From Microcoleus sp. FACHB-831 (GTDB lineage Bacteria; Cyanobacteriota; Cyanobacteriia; Cyanobacteriales; FACHB-T130), in the NCBI RefSeq assembly GCF_014695585.1, contig NZ_JACJON010000018.1, forward strand, positions 1 through 64,000: a stretch of DNA of 64,000 nucleotides. Direction: 5' to 3'. Both the position numbers and the translations under genes were made by a program. The notes beneath the pieces are model-generated. The model made no database searches. It saw nothing but the letters and a program-made list of their open reading frames with translations, and was not told the DNA's origin. This document shows positions 49,644 through 58,292 of the stretch, in pieces. Position 1 is the first letter of the stretch. Every line of letters starts with the position of its first letter.

Positions 49644-51107
49644 ATGCACTGGTCTATCAAAAACAAGATCGTCGGAGGTTTTGCTCTAGGCTCGGCAATT
49701 TTGCTCACTTCTGGTTTGGTTGGTTATGCGCGCACCCTTAGCCTGATCCAGGACAGTCGCTGGACTGCACATACGCAAGAGGTGCTTAAAGAACTGCAAA
49801 AAACACTCACCACTGTTACTGATGCCGAAACTGGACAGCGGGGCTATATCATCACAGGAGAAGAAACTTATCTAGAACCTTATAACAAGGCCATCTTTGC
49901 CATAGATGAACGTATACAGCGGCTGAGGAAATTGACAGCAGATAACGTCAACCAACAACGACGGATTAACGTCCTACAGTTGAAAATTTCCGACAGATTT
50001 GAGCTTCTTAAGTATACGATTGAATTACGCAAGACAAAAGGATATAACGCTGCGTGGGAATTTGTCTTGACTGGTTCGGGAAAACAGATAATGGATGAAA
50101 TCCGGAATCTGATCGACCAGATGGAAACTGAGGAGAACGCTTTGCTGGCTGGTCGGTCTGAGAAGGAGAAAACTAGCGCCCACAACACAATTCTAAGTTA
50201 CTTAATTGGTATATTTCTGAATTTTTGCCTGCTCTGCTTTGTCTATTATCAAATGCATCGCGAGATCTCCAAGCGCCAACAGGCAGAAAAGCAAATAATA
50301 GATTTGAATCAAGAATTGATGCGCCAAAGTGTTGAACTAGCAGCTGCTAACAAAGAGTTAGAGGCTTTTAACTACTCTGTTTCGCACGACCTACGCGCAC
50401 CGCTACGACATATCAACGGTTTTACACTGCTGCTACAGCAATTTTACGCTGACAGTCTGGATGAGGAGGGTAAGGAGTATCTCCAACGTATGGCGCTGGC
50501 AGGTCAACGGATGGGGAAAATGATTGATGATTTCCTCAATTTATCGCGCATTTCACGCACTCCAGTTCAACCGCAAAGCGTTGATTTGAGCAGCCTAGCG
50601 GAAAGTATTGCACTCCAGCTGCAAAGTACGCAAGCTGACCGCAACGTAACATTTAACATAGCCAAAGGTGCGATCGCTCAAGGGGACGAAGGGCTATTAC
50701 GATTAATGTTAGAAAACTTACTGGGTAATGCTTGGAAGTACACAAGTTCTAAAGTAAATGCCATCATTGAATTTGGCATAGTTGATAGTAACCGGAGACC
50801 AGGGGCTGGTGACGCTGAACTAGAGGAACGCAATAATGCATTTACGGCCTCTTCCCAATCCCCAACCCCTAATCCCCAATTGCCTACCCCTATTTACTTC
50901 GTCCGCGATAACGGTGTTGGTTTTGATATTAAACACGCTGAAAAAATATTTAAACCTTTCCAGCGTTTGCACTCGATTACTGAGTTTGAAGGCACGGGAG
51001 TTGGCTTAGCTACAGTGGGGCGAATAATTGAGCGTCATAGCGGTCGCATTTGGGTTGAAGCAAGTGTTGAACAAGGTGCGACCTTTTATTTCACGCTGGG
51101 TTTGTGA
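49644..51107 (+). CDS. CHASE3 membrane histidine kinase
   Basis: The protein has 487 aa from ATG 49644; a TTG at 49623 is an alternative. TM1 lies at about 8-28. An extracytoplasmic CHASE3 domain follows (about 35-175: DAETGQRGYIITGEETYLEPY is diagnostic in two parts, TGQRGYIITG and YLEPY). TM2 is at about 185-205. The HisKA box is SVSHDLRAPLRHINGF, of the phytochrome-kinase type. In the HATPase the N box is LLGNAWKYT and the G boxes DNGVGFD and GTGVGLA. A proline-rich insert of about 35 residues (including QSPTPNPQLPTP) encoded by heptad repeats lies between the N box and the G1 box. The 3' end overlaps convergent crtR by 22 bp. Confidence 0.9.
   Translation: MHWSIKNKIVGGFALGSAILLTSGLVGYARTLSLIQDSRWTAHTQEVLKELQKTLTTVTDAETGQRGYIITGEETYLEPYNKAIFAIDERIQRLRKLTADNVNQQRRINVLQLKISDRFELLKYTIELRKTKGYNAAWEFVLTGSGKQIMDEIRNLIDQMETEENALLAGRSEKEKTSAHNTILSYLIGIFLNFCLLCFVYYQMHREISKRQQAEKQIIDLNQELMRQSVELAAANKELEAFNYSVSHDLRAPLRHINGFTLLLQQFYADSLDEEGKEYLQRMALAGQRMGKMIDDFLNLSRISRTPVQPQSVDLSSLAESIALQLQSTQADRNVTFNIAKGAIAQGDEGLLRLMLENLLGNAWKYTSSKVNAIIEFGIVDSNRRPGAGDAELEERNNAFTASSQSPTPNPQLPTPIYFVRDNGVGFDIKHAEKIFKPFQRLHSITEFEGTGVGLATVGRIIERHSGRIWVEASVEQGATFYFTLGL
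50852..50893 (+). repeat. In-frame heptanucleotide repeat inside the HATPase region
   Basis: About six 7-nt units of the CCCAATC/CCCAACC/CCTAATC type occur in a row. They are translated as SQSPTPNPQLPTPI within the CHASE3 kinase, just upstream of the FVRDNGVGFD box. Confidence 0.75.
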
Positions 51108-51976
51108 CCGTGAAAATGGATGCCCAAAAAGAGGTCATAGACGAAACTCCAAAAAGCTTTCCCTTTCCACAATCCCAAAGTTTGCGGAGATCCTTTGGCA
51201 TCTAATAATGGCTTAATAGCGTAATAGGTTGGCTGGTAGTTATACCAGGGAACAGAAGGCCACAAGTGATGAATGAGATGGTAATTTTGCCCCATAATTA
51301 ACACATTTAAAATTGAGTTGGGGTAGACTCTAGCATTCTTCCAGCGATCGCGATCTTGGAATGGTCTGTGCGGTAAATAATCGAAAAACAATCCTAGTGC
51401 CAGCCCTACTATGAAAGAGGGTATAAACCAAAAATTGAGAATGTAACCCAAAAAGTGGTATTGAATTGACACATAGAAAATAGAACCGACTACCAATCGG
51501 CTCAAAAACCATTCCAGCAATTCATATTTGCGCCACAGCCGCCTTTTAAAGAAAAATACTTCGTGGTATAGAAAGCGCACCGGAATTAACCACAGCGGCC
51601 CACCTGTAGAAACATAATGATCCGGGTCGTTTTCCGGATCGTTTACATTTGCATGATGCTGTAAGTGAACGCGGGTAAAGACGGGGTAGGCAAATGCTAA
51701 CATCAACGCGCTGCCATGCCCTAACATAGCATTGACAATTTTATTACGATGGGCAGATTGGTGGCAGGCATCATGAATCACCGTCCCGCAGATATGCAAA
51801 GCAATGACGTTGATGACAAAGCAGCACCAATCAGGCCAGTTCCACAGCCAATAACCAAAGTTTGATAGCACGGCAGCGATCGCCGATGCTAAAAACATTA
51901 GTAGTGTCGGGCTTAGATTCGCTGGCGCTTCCAAATATTCTCTGGGAACTGTCAGCGCCTTTACTGCCTCAGACAT
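51086..51976 (-). CDS. crtR: Beta-carotene hydroxylase, CrtR type
   Basis: This 296-aa diiron membrane hydroxylase converts beta-carotene to zeaxanthin, or hydroxylates the myxol ring, in cyanobacteria. It has the His clusters of the desaturase-like superfamily: HDACH plus SAH (68-76), HLQHH (about 105), and NYHLIHHLWP (about 245). NDPENDPDHYVSTGGPLW is typical of CrtR. Several TM helices are visible. It reads into the convergent kinase gene by 22 bp. Confidence 0.9.
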   Translation of the reverse strand: MSEAVKALTVPREYLEAPANLSPTLLMFLASAIAAVLSNFGYWLWNWPDWCCFVINVIALHICGTVIHDACHQSAHRNKIVNAMLGHGSALMLAFAYPVFTRVHLQHHANVNDPENDPDHYVSTGGPLWLIPVRFLYHEVFFFKRRLWRKYELLEWFLSRLVVGSIFYVSIQYHFLGYILNFWFIPSFIVGLALGLFFDYLPHRPFQDRDRWKNARVYPNSILNVLIMGQNYHLIHHLWPSVPWYNYQPTYYAIKPLLDAKGSPQTLGLWKGKAFWSFVYDLFLGIHFHGHKPSVK

Positions 51977-52307
51977 CTTTGCTTGTACTCCTTTTAATTA
52001 GACTAGACTGCAAAATCTTACCAAGGGCGTAGATACTCAGAACTGAAGGGAACATTTTTCAGTTTTACCCGTCATACTGACATCTAGGGGAGCAGTATAC
52101 GTTTATAGCAATACCCCGCTGCGTCCAGTTTCAGCAGTTGCCCGCCCAGGTTCGCCTCTTCCGTAGTATAAGATACAAAGGCTATTTACAAAGATTTGTG
52201 AAGTAAGTAGCTAATTTAATTATCAGGATGCTGGGTAAGAAGCAGGGATGTTGGGGGGCGATGCGGGGCAAAAAAGAGTCTTGAAATCTGCTATGAGGAT
52301 TGTTTCT
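51977..52307. other. Divergent promoter region of crtR and the COP23 gene, 331 bp
   Basis: No gene is recognised. Both flanking genes point outward, so promoters for both must lie here. A GAGGA at 52295-52299 is well placed for the COP23 start at 52308. Confidence 0.45.
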
Positions 52308-53141
52308 ATGTCACGACCGATGTATAAGGTTTCGTTGAAAAGTATTGGTTTAGCAATTGGTTTGGGAATGGTAGTAAGTATGGGGGCGGCGATCGCCGCC
52401 GAGCCGAATACCACCTCAAACGACTCCTTAACTAAACCTCAACGTGAAGATGTTGAGGTAGATACTAAGACAGAAGGTGACGAGTCAACAACGACAACCA
52501 CTGGTTCAGCATCGGATAACAGAACAGTCACTCAAGCAGCAAGGTTTAGCTGCGAGTTGTTTAACGGTCAGCACACCGTAATGTACCACCCAAAAAGCCA
52601 ACCCAATGAATCCTACCCTTGGGCGACTCCTAGTGCAATGGGGAGCGGTTGGTCGCCAGAACGTCGTTGTAACGAAATTAGCCGCCGATTGGAAACGTAC
52701 CGCCCAGATGGCTTGCAAGAACTGCAAACAGCGGTAGAGAATAACTACAATACGATTTGTGTAACTACGCAGAAAGATCGCACCTGTAGGATTGTGCTTA
52801 CAGTACCCCCAGGACAGAGTGCAGATATAACCCGCGATCGCGTGTTTGAAAACCTAACAATTGCTGACAGTGGCAAAACGACAGAAGGCGTCAACACCTT
52901 TGTAGGTGGCGGTAAAGATAGCGAACTGCTAGACCGAATGCTGGGTGCAGCCGGGTTGCCTGGAGTAGGCAAAGGCATCGGCAGCATCGGCGGAAATTCT
53001 ATGAGAGCGAATGGTATTAACCTGCGACCCTTCTTAGATTCAGCAGACGGCGGAACTGGGGCAAAACTGATAGGAGGAGCGCGTTTCCGTAGCAATTCAC
53101 GCTCTACTCCTCGTCGCTTAAGTCCAGGCAACTTCCGCTAA
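52308..53141 (+). CDS. COP23-domain protein
   Basis: The protein has 277 aa from ATG 52308, preferred over 52293 and 52248 because of the GAGGA site and because it begins the signal peptide (hydrophobic stretch ending AAIAAEP). A Thr/Glu-rich linker precedes the COP23 domain (about 75-190). FSCELFNGQHTVMYHP, WSPERRCNEISRRLE, ICVTTQKDRTCRIVLTVP with conserved Cys residues mark this domain, named after a circadian oscillating polypeptide. The C-terminus is Gly/Arg-rich and basic. The likely location is periplasmic or membrane-associated; function is unknown. Confidence 0.85.
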   Translation: MSRPMYKVSLKSIGLAIGLGMVVSMGAAIAAEPNTTSNDSLTKPQREDVEVDTKTEGDESTTTTTGSASDNRTVTQAARFSCELFNGQHTVMYHPKSQPNESYPWATPSAMGSGWSPERRCNEISRRLETYRPDGLQELQTAVENNYNTICVTTQKDRTCRIVLTVPPGQSADITRDRVFENLTIADSGKTTEGVNTFVGGGKDSELLDRMLGAAGLPGVGKGIGSIGGNSMRANGINLRPFLDSADGGTGAKLIGGARFRSNSRSTPRRLSPGNFR

Positions 53142-53150
53142 GGAAACCTC

Positions 53151-53185
53151 ACCCTAACCCTCTCCCACAGGGAGAGGGTTAGGGT
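53151..53185. terminator. Bidirectional hairpin between convergent genes
   Basis: ACCCTAACCCTCTCCC and GGGAGAGGGTTAGGGT are perfect 16-bp arms around an ACA loop. It overlaps the stop codon of the minus-strand receiver gene. The ACCCTAACCCTCTCCC hairpin is a widely dispersed bacterial repeat, and here it probably terminates transcription from both sides. Confidence 0.75.
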
Positions 53186-53553
53186 TGCAAAGCTTCTGCC
53201 ACTTGCTCGGCAAGAGTCATGGGGTCGAAAGGTTTAGCAATAACTCCATTAATTCCTAATCGCTCGAAGCGGCGTCTATCGGCAGCTTGCATCTTTGCCG
53301 TTAGCAAAATTACAGGAATGTTTCGCGTCCTTGGATTTTCCTGCAACTTCTCAAACGTACTCGGGCCATCCAGGTCGGGCATCATCACATCTAGAAGAAT
53401 AGCATCCGGCAGTTCGGCAGCGGCGACAGCAAGACCCTCACGACCAGAGCCAGCCGTCAGGACTTCCCAGTTTCCCACCATCTCCAAAGAAAGTTGAGCC
53501 ACTTCCCGGATATCCTCTTCATCATCAATCACTAAGATACGCTTTGCCGTCAT
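53179..53553 (-). CDS. Single-domain response regulator
   Basis: This 124-aa CheY-like receiver starts at ATG 53553 (MTAKRILVIDDEED); the longer frame to 53700 would add 49 residues that look non-native and overlap the upstream kinase. Acidic pocket DDEED, phosphoacceptor in LLDVMMPDLDG, Thr in LLTAKMQ and Lys in IAKPFDP are all present. No output domain. It follows the hybrid kinase by 97 bp on the same strand, so it is probably a phosphotransfer partner in that relay. Confidence 0.9.
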   Translation of the reverse strand: MTAKRILVIDDEEDIREVAQLSLEMVGNWEVLTAGSGREGLAVAAAELPDAILLDVMMPDLDGPSTFEKLQENPRTRNIPVILLTAKMQAADRRRFERLGINGVIAKPFDPMTLAEQVAEALQP

Positions 53554-53650
53554 TTTGTACCTTGTCTGTGTCTGTTGTTCGCTTGACCCATGACCAATGA
53601 CCCAAAAAGTAAAAAGGCAACTTTTTGCTTTTGCCTTTCTCAACCAGCGA

Positions 53651-56600
53651 TTAACTGTGGGGAATAATTCGATTAAGTAAGGAAATAACGCGCTGTTCAA
53701 ATTCGTCTGGTGAAATGCGCCCTTTGGTCAGAAACTCTGTCTGTCCCAGACGCAGCCGCTCCCGTTCAGCATTATCCACATCTTTAGCAGAATATACTAC
53801 TAGCGGGATTTGGCTCAGGCGGTCATGCTGCCGTAGGCAATCTACTAGAGAAAAACCATCTGATTCTGATAGCACCAGATCCAATACCAGCAAGTCAGGA
53901 GTGATGCGCTGACTCAGATCGATAGCTTCTCGATCAGTAGTTGCGTGGAAAGTTTTGATGCCCCGTCGCTCAAACATAGCTGCGATCACTCGCCCCAGAT
54001 CGATGTCATCCTCAACTACTAAGACTGTGGCTAACTTTTCTCGCTGCTGCACCGACTGCTCTAGAGCATGGAATAATGTATTTTCGTCTAGGGAGTTAGC
54101 TACCCAACCTCTAACATCTGCATGAGGAGAGTTAGCCTTGTTCTCTAGGGATAAATCGCTGAAGAGAATGATGGGGATATCCTTGGTATCGGGGCGCTGT
54201 TTGAGGATAGCAGCGGTTTCCCAGCCGTTCATACCGGGGACGAGCAAGTTGAGTAAAATCGCCGTCGGTTGCTCTTGCGTGGCCAAGTCCACCGCCTCCC
54301 GACCAGAATTGGACATTAAAACGTGGTAGTTTCGCTGTTCTAGTGAAGTTTTGAGCCTTGTGCAGACCGCAGGTTCGTCATCGCAGGCGAGGATTAAGGT
54401 AGCGATCGCTCGCTCTAGGGATGGCTGAATATCTGCTAGCTCTGTTACAGGGGCAATTTGGATTTCTTTAACTACTGGTAGGGTAAAGTAGAAGCTACTA
54501 CCGCCACCCGAACAGCTTTCAACCCAGATGCGACCTTTGTGCTGTTCGACAATGCTGCGACAGATCGCTAAACCTAGACCTGTGCCTCCTTTAGCTCGCG
54601 AGTCACTCGCATCGACTTGCCCAAATCGCTCAAAGATGGTTTGGAGTTTATTATCAGGAATTCCCCGTCCGCGATCCTTGATTTCAAACAAGATTTCTTT
54701 ATCTTGAGCTGTGGCGCTCAACCAGACTGTAGAGCCTTCGGGCGAAAATTTGATGGCATTGCTGAGTAAGTTCGTCAGGGTTTGGATGATGCGGTCTGGA
54801 TCGCCCCAGACTTGGGCTGAAATGGGAGACACTGATATAGCAACCCCTGCCTTATCAGCTACGGGGGCGATCGCGTCTGACGCCTCAGACATCAGATTTG
54901 CGATATTACAAAGCTGCTTTTCTAAAGGAACGCGCCCCGACTCTATTCGCTCTATGTCTAGAATGTCGTTAATCAGGCGCACTAGGCGGTCAGTGTTGCT
55001 TAGAGCTATTTCCAGCATGCGAGTAGCGTTTTCAGGTCGCGATTTTAGCAGACCACCTGCTAGCAAGCCCAATGCACCGCGAATTGATGTAAGGGGCGTG
55101 CGTAGTTCGTGGCTGACGACGCCGACAAACTCATCTTTCATTCGTTCTATCAGTCGGCGATCGCTAATGTCGCGAGAAATCGCCGAAATACCTGTTACTT
55201 TGCCATTAGCATCGTGAATCGGAGAAACGGTTAGGGCGACATCAATTTGCTTGCCATCTTTTCTCACGCGCACTGTTTCATAAGAGTTAATACGTTCTCC
55301 CCGCTTTAGTTTTTCTAGAATTTCCTCCATCTCATCGAAGCGATCTGGTGGTAGCAAAATCGAAATATGTTGCCCCTTGACTTCTTGGGCACTATAGCCA
55401 TAAATCTTCTGGGCACCAGAGTTCCAAGAAACAATGACGCCATCTAGGGTCTTGCCGATGATAGCGTCATCTGAAGATTCGACAATAGAAGCTAATTGAG
55501 ATCGCGCTTCTTCCCCGCGCTTGCGATCGCTAATGTCTTGGATTTGACCAATAAAATACAACGGGTTCCCCTCGACATCGCGTACCAAGGAACCGCTTAA
55601 CAAAATCCATACTACGTGCCCTTGCTTGTGCAAGTATCGCTTTTCCATTTCGTAGGAACGAATCTCCCCAGTTAGCATTTGGCGCACGTATTCGAGATCT
55701 TTATCCAAATCGTCTGGATGGGTGATTGCCTGAAATGTTGTTGTCAGCAATTCTTGCTCTGAATAGCCGACAATTTCGCACAAAGAGCGATTGACTTGCA
55801 GCCAACGCCCATCAGTTGATAAAAGCGCCATGCCAATTGCGGCGTCGTAAAATGCTCGGCGGAAGCACTCTTCACTTTCGGATAATGCTTCTTCAACAGC
55901 TTTGCGATCGCTAATGTCACGCGCAATTGTAGAAATATAATCAACAGTTCCATTGGGAGATTTGTGCGACATAATTAGCTGCGAAACTGGTATTTCACAT
56001 CCTTGAGCGCTTAAAAATTCAGTTTCACCAATCCAGACACGATTACCAAGGGGATTTGCAATTATCCCATTGAGAATTATTTTAGTTGCCCAAGTCGGAT
56101 GGACGCCCGGTATCTTTAGAGCTGATATTTCCTCATTCTCGCTGACTCCCAAAATTATCCGTGCGGCACGATTTAAGTAGAGGACTTCTCCGTTAATGTT
56201 CGCAGTACCAACAAAATCCGAAGTTGTTTCCAGGATGTTTACTAAATTAGCTCGTTCATCTTCTATACGCTTGCGTTGGCTAATTTCATGTTTTAGTTGT
56301 TTGTTAGTAAGCGCTAGGTCTTTTGCTTGTCGTTTCAGTTGCTGCGTTTTCTTGTACAAATCGATAAACACAGCTACCTTGGCTCTTAATATTTCTGGCA
56401 CGATTGGCTTGAGCAGATAGTCCACTGCACCAAGAGCATAACCTTTGGATATCAGCGAGTCGCTATTACTAAAAGCTGTAAGAAAAATAATTGGCGTGTG
56501 CTTAGACTTCTGCCGTTCTCGAATTAAGGCTGCTGTTTCAAATCCATCTAGAATGGGCATTTGCACGTCGAGCAAGATCGCGGCAAAATCCTGCTTGAGG

Positions 56601-56737
56601 AGACATTTTAAGGCTTCCTCTCCCGAACTGGCTAAAACCAGATTTTGGCCCAAGCCCTCAAGTATAGCCTCCAAAGCCAGCAGATTATGCTGGCTGTCAT
56701 CCACCAGGAGAATGTTTACTTTCTCACAAGGCTGCAT
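53651..56737 (-). CDS. REC-PAS hybrid histidine kinase with two C-terminal receivers
   Basis: This is a 1028-aa soluble kinase. Order: receiver (about 8-125, LLDVQMPILDG), coiled coil, three PAS domains (about 160-530), HisKA (VVSHELRTPLTS), HATPase (LLSNAIKF, KDRGRGIP, GTGLGLA), then two receivers (about 785-900 and 905-1025). The middle receiver has LLNLLVPGMNG where LLDxxxPGMDG is expected, so its phosphoacceptor Asp is an Asn and it cannot be phosphorylated there. The last receiver keeps its Asp (VLDLVLSESDG). It begins a probable operon with the downstream single receiver. AGGTAGAA upstream of the ATG may serve as ribosome binding site. Confidence 0.93.
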   Translation of the reverse strand: MQPCEKVNILLVDDSQHNLLALEAILEGLGQNLVLASSGEEALKCLLKQDFAAILLDVQMPILDGFETAALIRERQKSKHTPIIFLTAFSNSDSLISKGYALGAVDYLLKPIVPEILRAKVAVFIDLYKKTQQLKRQAKDLALTNKQLKHEISQRKRIEDERANLVNILETTSDFVGTANINGEVLYLNRAARIILGVSENEEISALKIPGVHPTWATKIILNGIIANPLGNRVWIGETEFLSAQGCEIPVSQLIMSHKSPNGTVDYISTIARDISDRKAVEEALSESEECFRRAFYDAAIGMALLSTDGRWLQVNRSLCEIVGYSEQELLTTTFQAITHPDDLDKDLEYVRQMLTGEIRSYEMEKRYLHKQGHVVWILLSGSLVRDVEGNPLYFIGQIQDISDRKRGEEARSQLASIVESSDDAIIGKTLDGVIVSWNSGAQKIYGYSAQEVKGQHISILLPPDRFDEMEEILEKLKRGERINSYETVRVRKDGKQIDVALTVSPIHDANGKVTGISAISRDISDRRLIERMKDEFVGVVSHELRTPLTSIRGALGLLAGGLLKSRPENATRMLEIALSNTDRLVRLINDILDIERIESGRVPLEKQLCNIANLMSEASDAIAPVADKAGVAISVSPISAQVWGDPDRIIQTLTNLLSNAIKFSPEGSTVWLSATAQDKEILFEIKDRGRGIPDNKLQTIFERFGQVDASDSRAKGGTGLGLAICRSIVEQHKGRIWVESCSGGGSSFYFTLPVVKEIQIAPVTELADIQPSLERAIATLILACDDEPAVCTRLKTSLEQRNYHVLMSNSGREAVDLATQEQPTAILLNLLVPGMNGWETAAILKQRPDTKDIPIILFSDLSLENKANSPHADVRGWVANSLDENTLFHALEQSVQQREKLATVLVVEDDIDLGRVIAAMFERRGIKTFHATTDREAIDLSQRITPDLLVLDLVLSESDGFSLVDCLRQHDRLSQIPLVVYSAKDVDNAERERLRLGQTEFLTKGRISPDEFEQRVISLLNRIIPHS

Positions 56738-57055
56738 ATTTCTACCTCGACAGGGGTGACAAAGATGGCTCTCTCAACAAGCAGCGCTATGCTGCTCAAT
56801 CTTTTAATTGTCATCTATCGGGAGGCATATTAGCAATTAGTACTAGCTGGTTCAGCTGAGTTGGCTAAAAAAAGGAGGCATACGCGCGATCGCCCAATTA
56901 AATCAAGTCCGCTGCGTGGTGGTATAGCGCTTGGCGCTACGCTTCGCTAACCAATCGAAGAACTCATCGCCAAATGTTGTGTTGTATGAGTGGCTGTACA
57001 AACCCCTATCCCGCTGTAAATCTCCATGAGGCATTTAATATTTTTTGCTGCTATG
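56738..57055. other. Spacer with a small palindromic repeat, 318 bp
   Basis: No gene is recognised. TAGCGCTTGGCGCTACGCTT plus CGCTA at 56925-56949 is an SDR-like palindromic element of about 25 nt, and one HIP1-type site lies near 56885. Confidence 0.5.
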
Positions 57056-57955
57056 TTACCCGCTTCCCGGATATTTTTCTGTTTCTAGAAGCTCGTTTCG
57101 TAAAACAGCTAACAGTTCGCCTAAGTGTAGAGCCTCATTTTCACCTAAAAACGCTCCGCTGTTAAAAATTTCCTCTATTTCCTTGGCTAAAAGAGAACCA
57201 CAAGGAAAACCAAAAGTACCTAATGAACCCGCCAGCTTGTGAGCCTCCGACTCTGCTTCAGAACGCAACCCCTCGGATAATTCGCCCAAACGCACAGCCG
57301 CGATCGCCTGCTCAATTACAATTACCCTAGCCACGATCTTGTCTTTGAAGCGCTGCCACACGCTGACCATTGCTGCCTGGATCTGTAGCTGCGTTGGGAG
57401 CTGGTGTGGGTCTGGAACAGATAAGGCTGGGACTGCGAAGAAACTCGGAGGTACGCAGAGGGAGAAAGGCTGAAAGCTTAAGTTACTGGGGTGCAAAGGC
57501 GATGGAGAAAATTGATGAATTGGTAAATTTCTTTGTTCTTCCTCCTTTGTGGAACTATCTGGATCGTCAGATTGCGAATCCGCGCTTGGAAACGTCTCTA
57601 TAAGACTTGCACTCTGGCTTGCTTTACTACTCGTGCAGAATGTTTTTTGTCTGCAAAGACGATAACCCAGCCCATAAACCGTCTCTATAAAATTAGCAGG
57701 TGCCCCTGCTGCTTTGAGTTTGTGGCGTAACCCTTGGATGTGCCATCTAACCGCCTTCTGTTTCGGCTGTTTTCGCATAGCCCAGAGGCTTTCTAGTAGC
57801 TCTGTGAGGCTAAATACTTGCTGGCTGTTTTGCAAGAACAGCTCGACTAGACCATACTCCAAGGGAGTCAGATTTAGCAGGTTATTTTTATAAGTCACTT
57901 GACAGCTATTACGGTCAAGGCGCAGGTTTTCCCACTCAAGAACTGAAGGTGACAC
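57056..57955 (-). CDS. Winged-helix DNA-binding domain fused to an HPt domain
   Basis: This 299-aa protein starts at GTG 57955. Residues about 8-102 are an OmpR/PhoB-type winged helix: LTPLEYGLVELFLQN, SLTELLESLW, VRWHIQGLRHKL and FIETVYGLGYRL. A Pro/Ser-rich linker (about 105-185) leads to a C-terminal HPt four-helix domain (about 190-285) with the phosphorylatable His in EAHKLAGSLGTFGF. There is no receiver. The arrangement suggests a transcription factor acting directly as the His phosphotransfer station of a relay. Its two neighbours on the same strand are hybrid kinases with receivers, the natural partners. Confidence 0.88.
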   Translation of the reverse strand: MSPSVLEWENLRLDRNSCQVTYKNNLLNLTPLEYGLVELFLQNSQQVFSLTELLESLWAMRKQPKQKAVRWHIQGLRHKLKAAGAPANFIETVYGLGYRLCRQKTFCTSSKASQSASLIETFPSADSQSDDPDSSTKEEEQRNLPIHQFSPSPLHPSNLSFQPFSLCVPPSFFAVPALSVPDPHQLPTQLQIQAAMVSVWQRFKDKIVARVIVIEQAIAAVRLGELSEGLRSEAESEAHKLAGSLGTFGFPCGSLLAKEIEEIFNSGAFLGENEALHLGELLAVLRNELLETEKYPGSG

Positions 57956-58292
57956 AGAATTACCCCAGCGCAGTAAAACTTTTATATAAGCTGATAATTA
58001 AGTTTTGACGACATAATTATTTGTTTTGGCATCCAACAACATGATTTTATCAGTGCTGGTGTCGGCAAACAGTTAACAAGAGAATAGATATCGCCAAAGC
58101 TATAGATTAAGCTATCTGGCTGTTTTTTGGGGAGCGATCGCCAAAATTTTAATCTGGTTGGGAAATACCTGATTGTTGTGGTTGATATAGGGCAAGCGAT
58201 TGGCGCGATTTAGCAAACATTTAGCTTTTTAGCGGTATATGCAGCTACTATTAAGTGCCTAAAGTTAACCCAGGCGTTAAAAGCTAAGGTAT
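57956..58292. other. Spacer between two signalling genes, 337 bp
   Basis: I see no gene, repeat or strong hairpin here apart from one HIP1-like site near 58136. It should contain the promoter of the wHTH-HPt gene on its left side and the 3' end region of the hybrid kinase on its right. Confidence 0.4.

Noticed and set aside
53554-53700. N-terminal extension of the single-domain receiver (49 extra codons)
   Set aside because: It overlaps the 3' end of the upstream kinase and lacks receiver-like residues; MTAKRILVIDDEED at 53553 is the normal receiver start.
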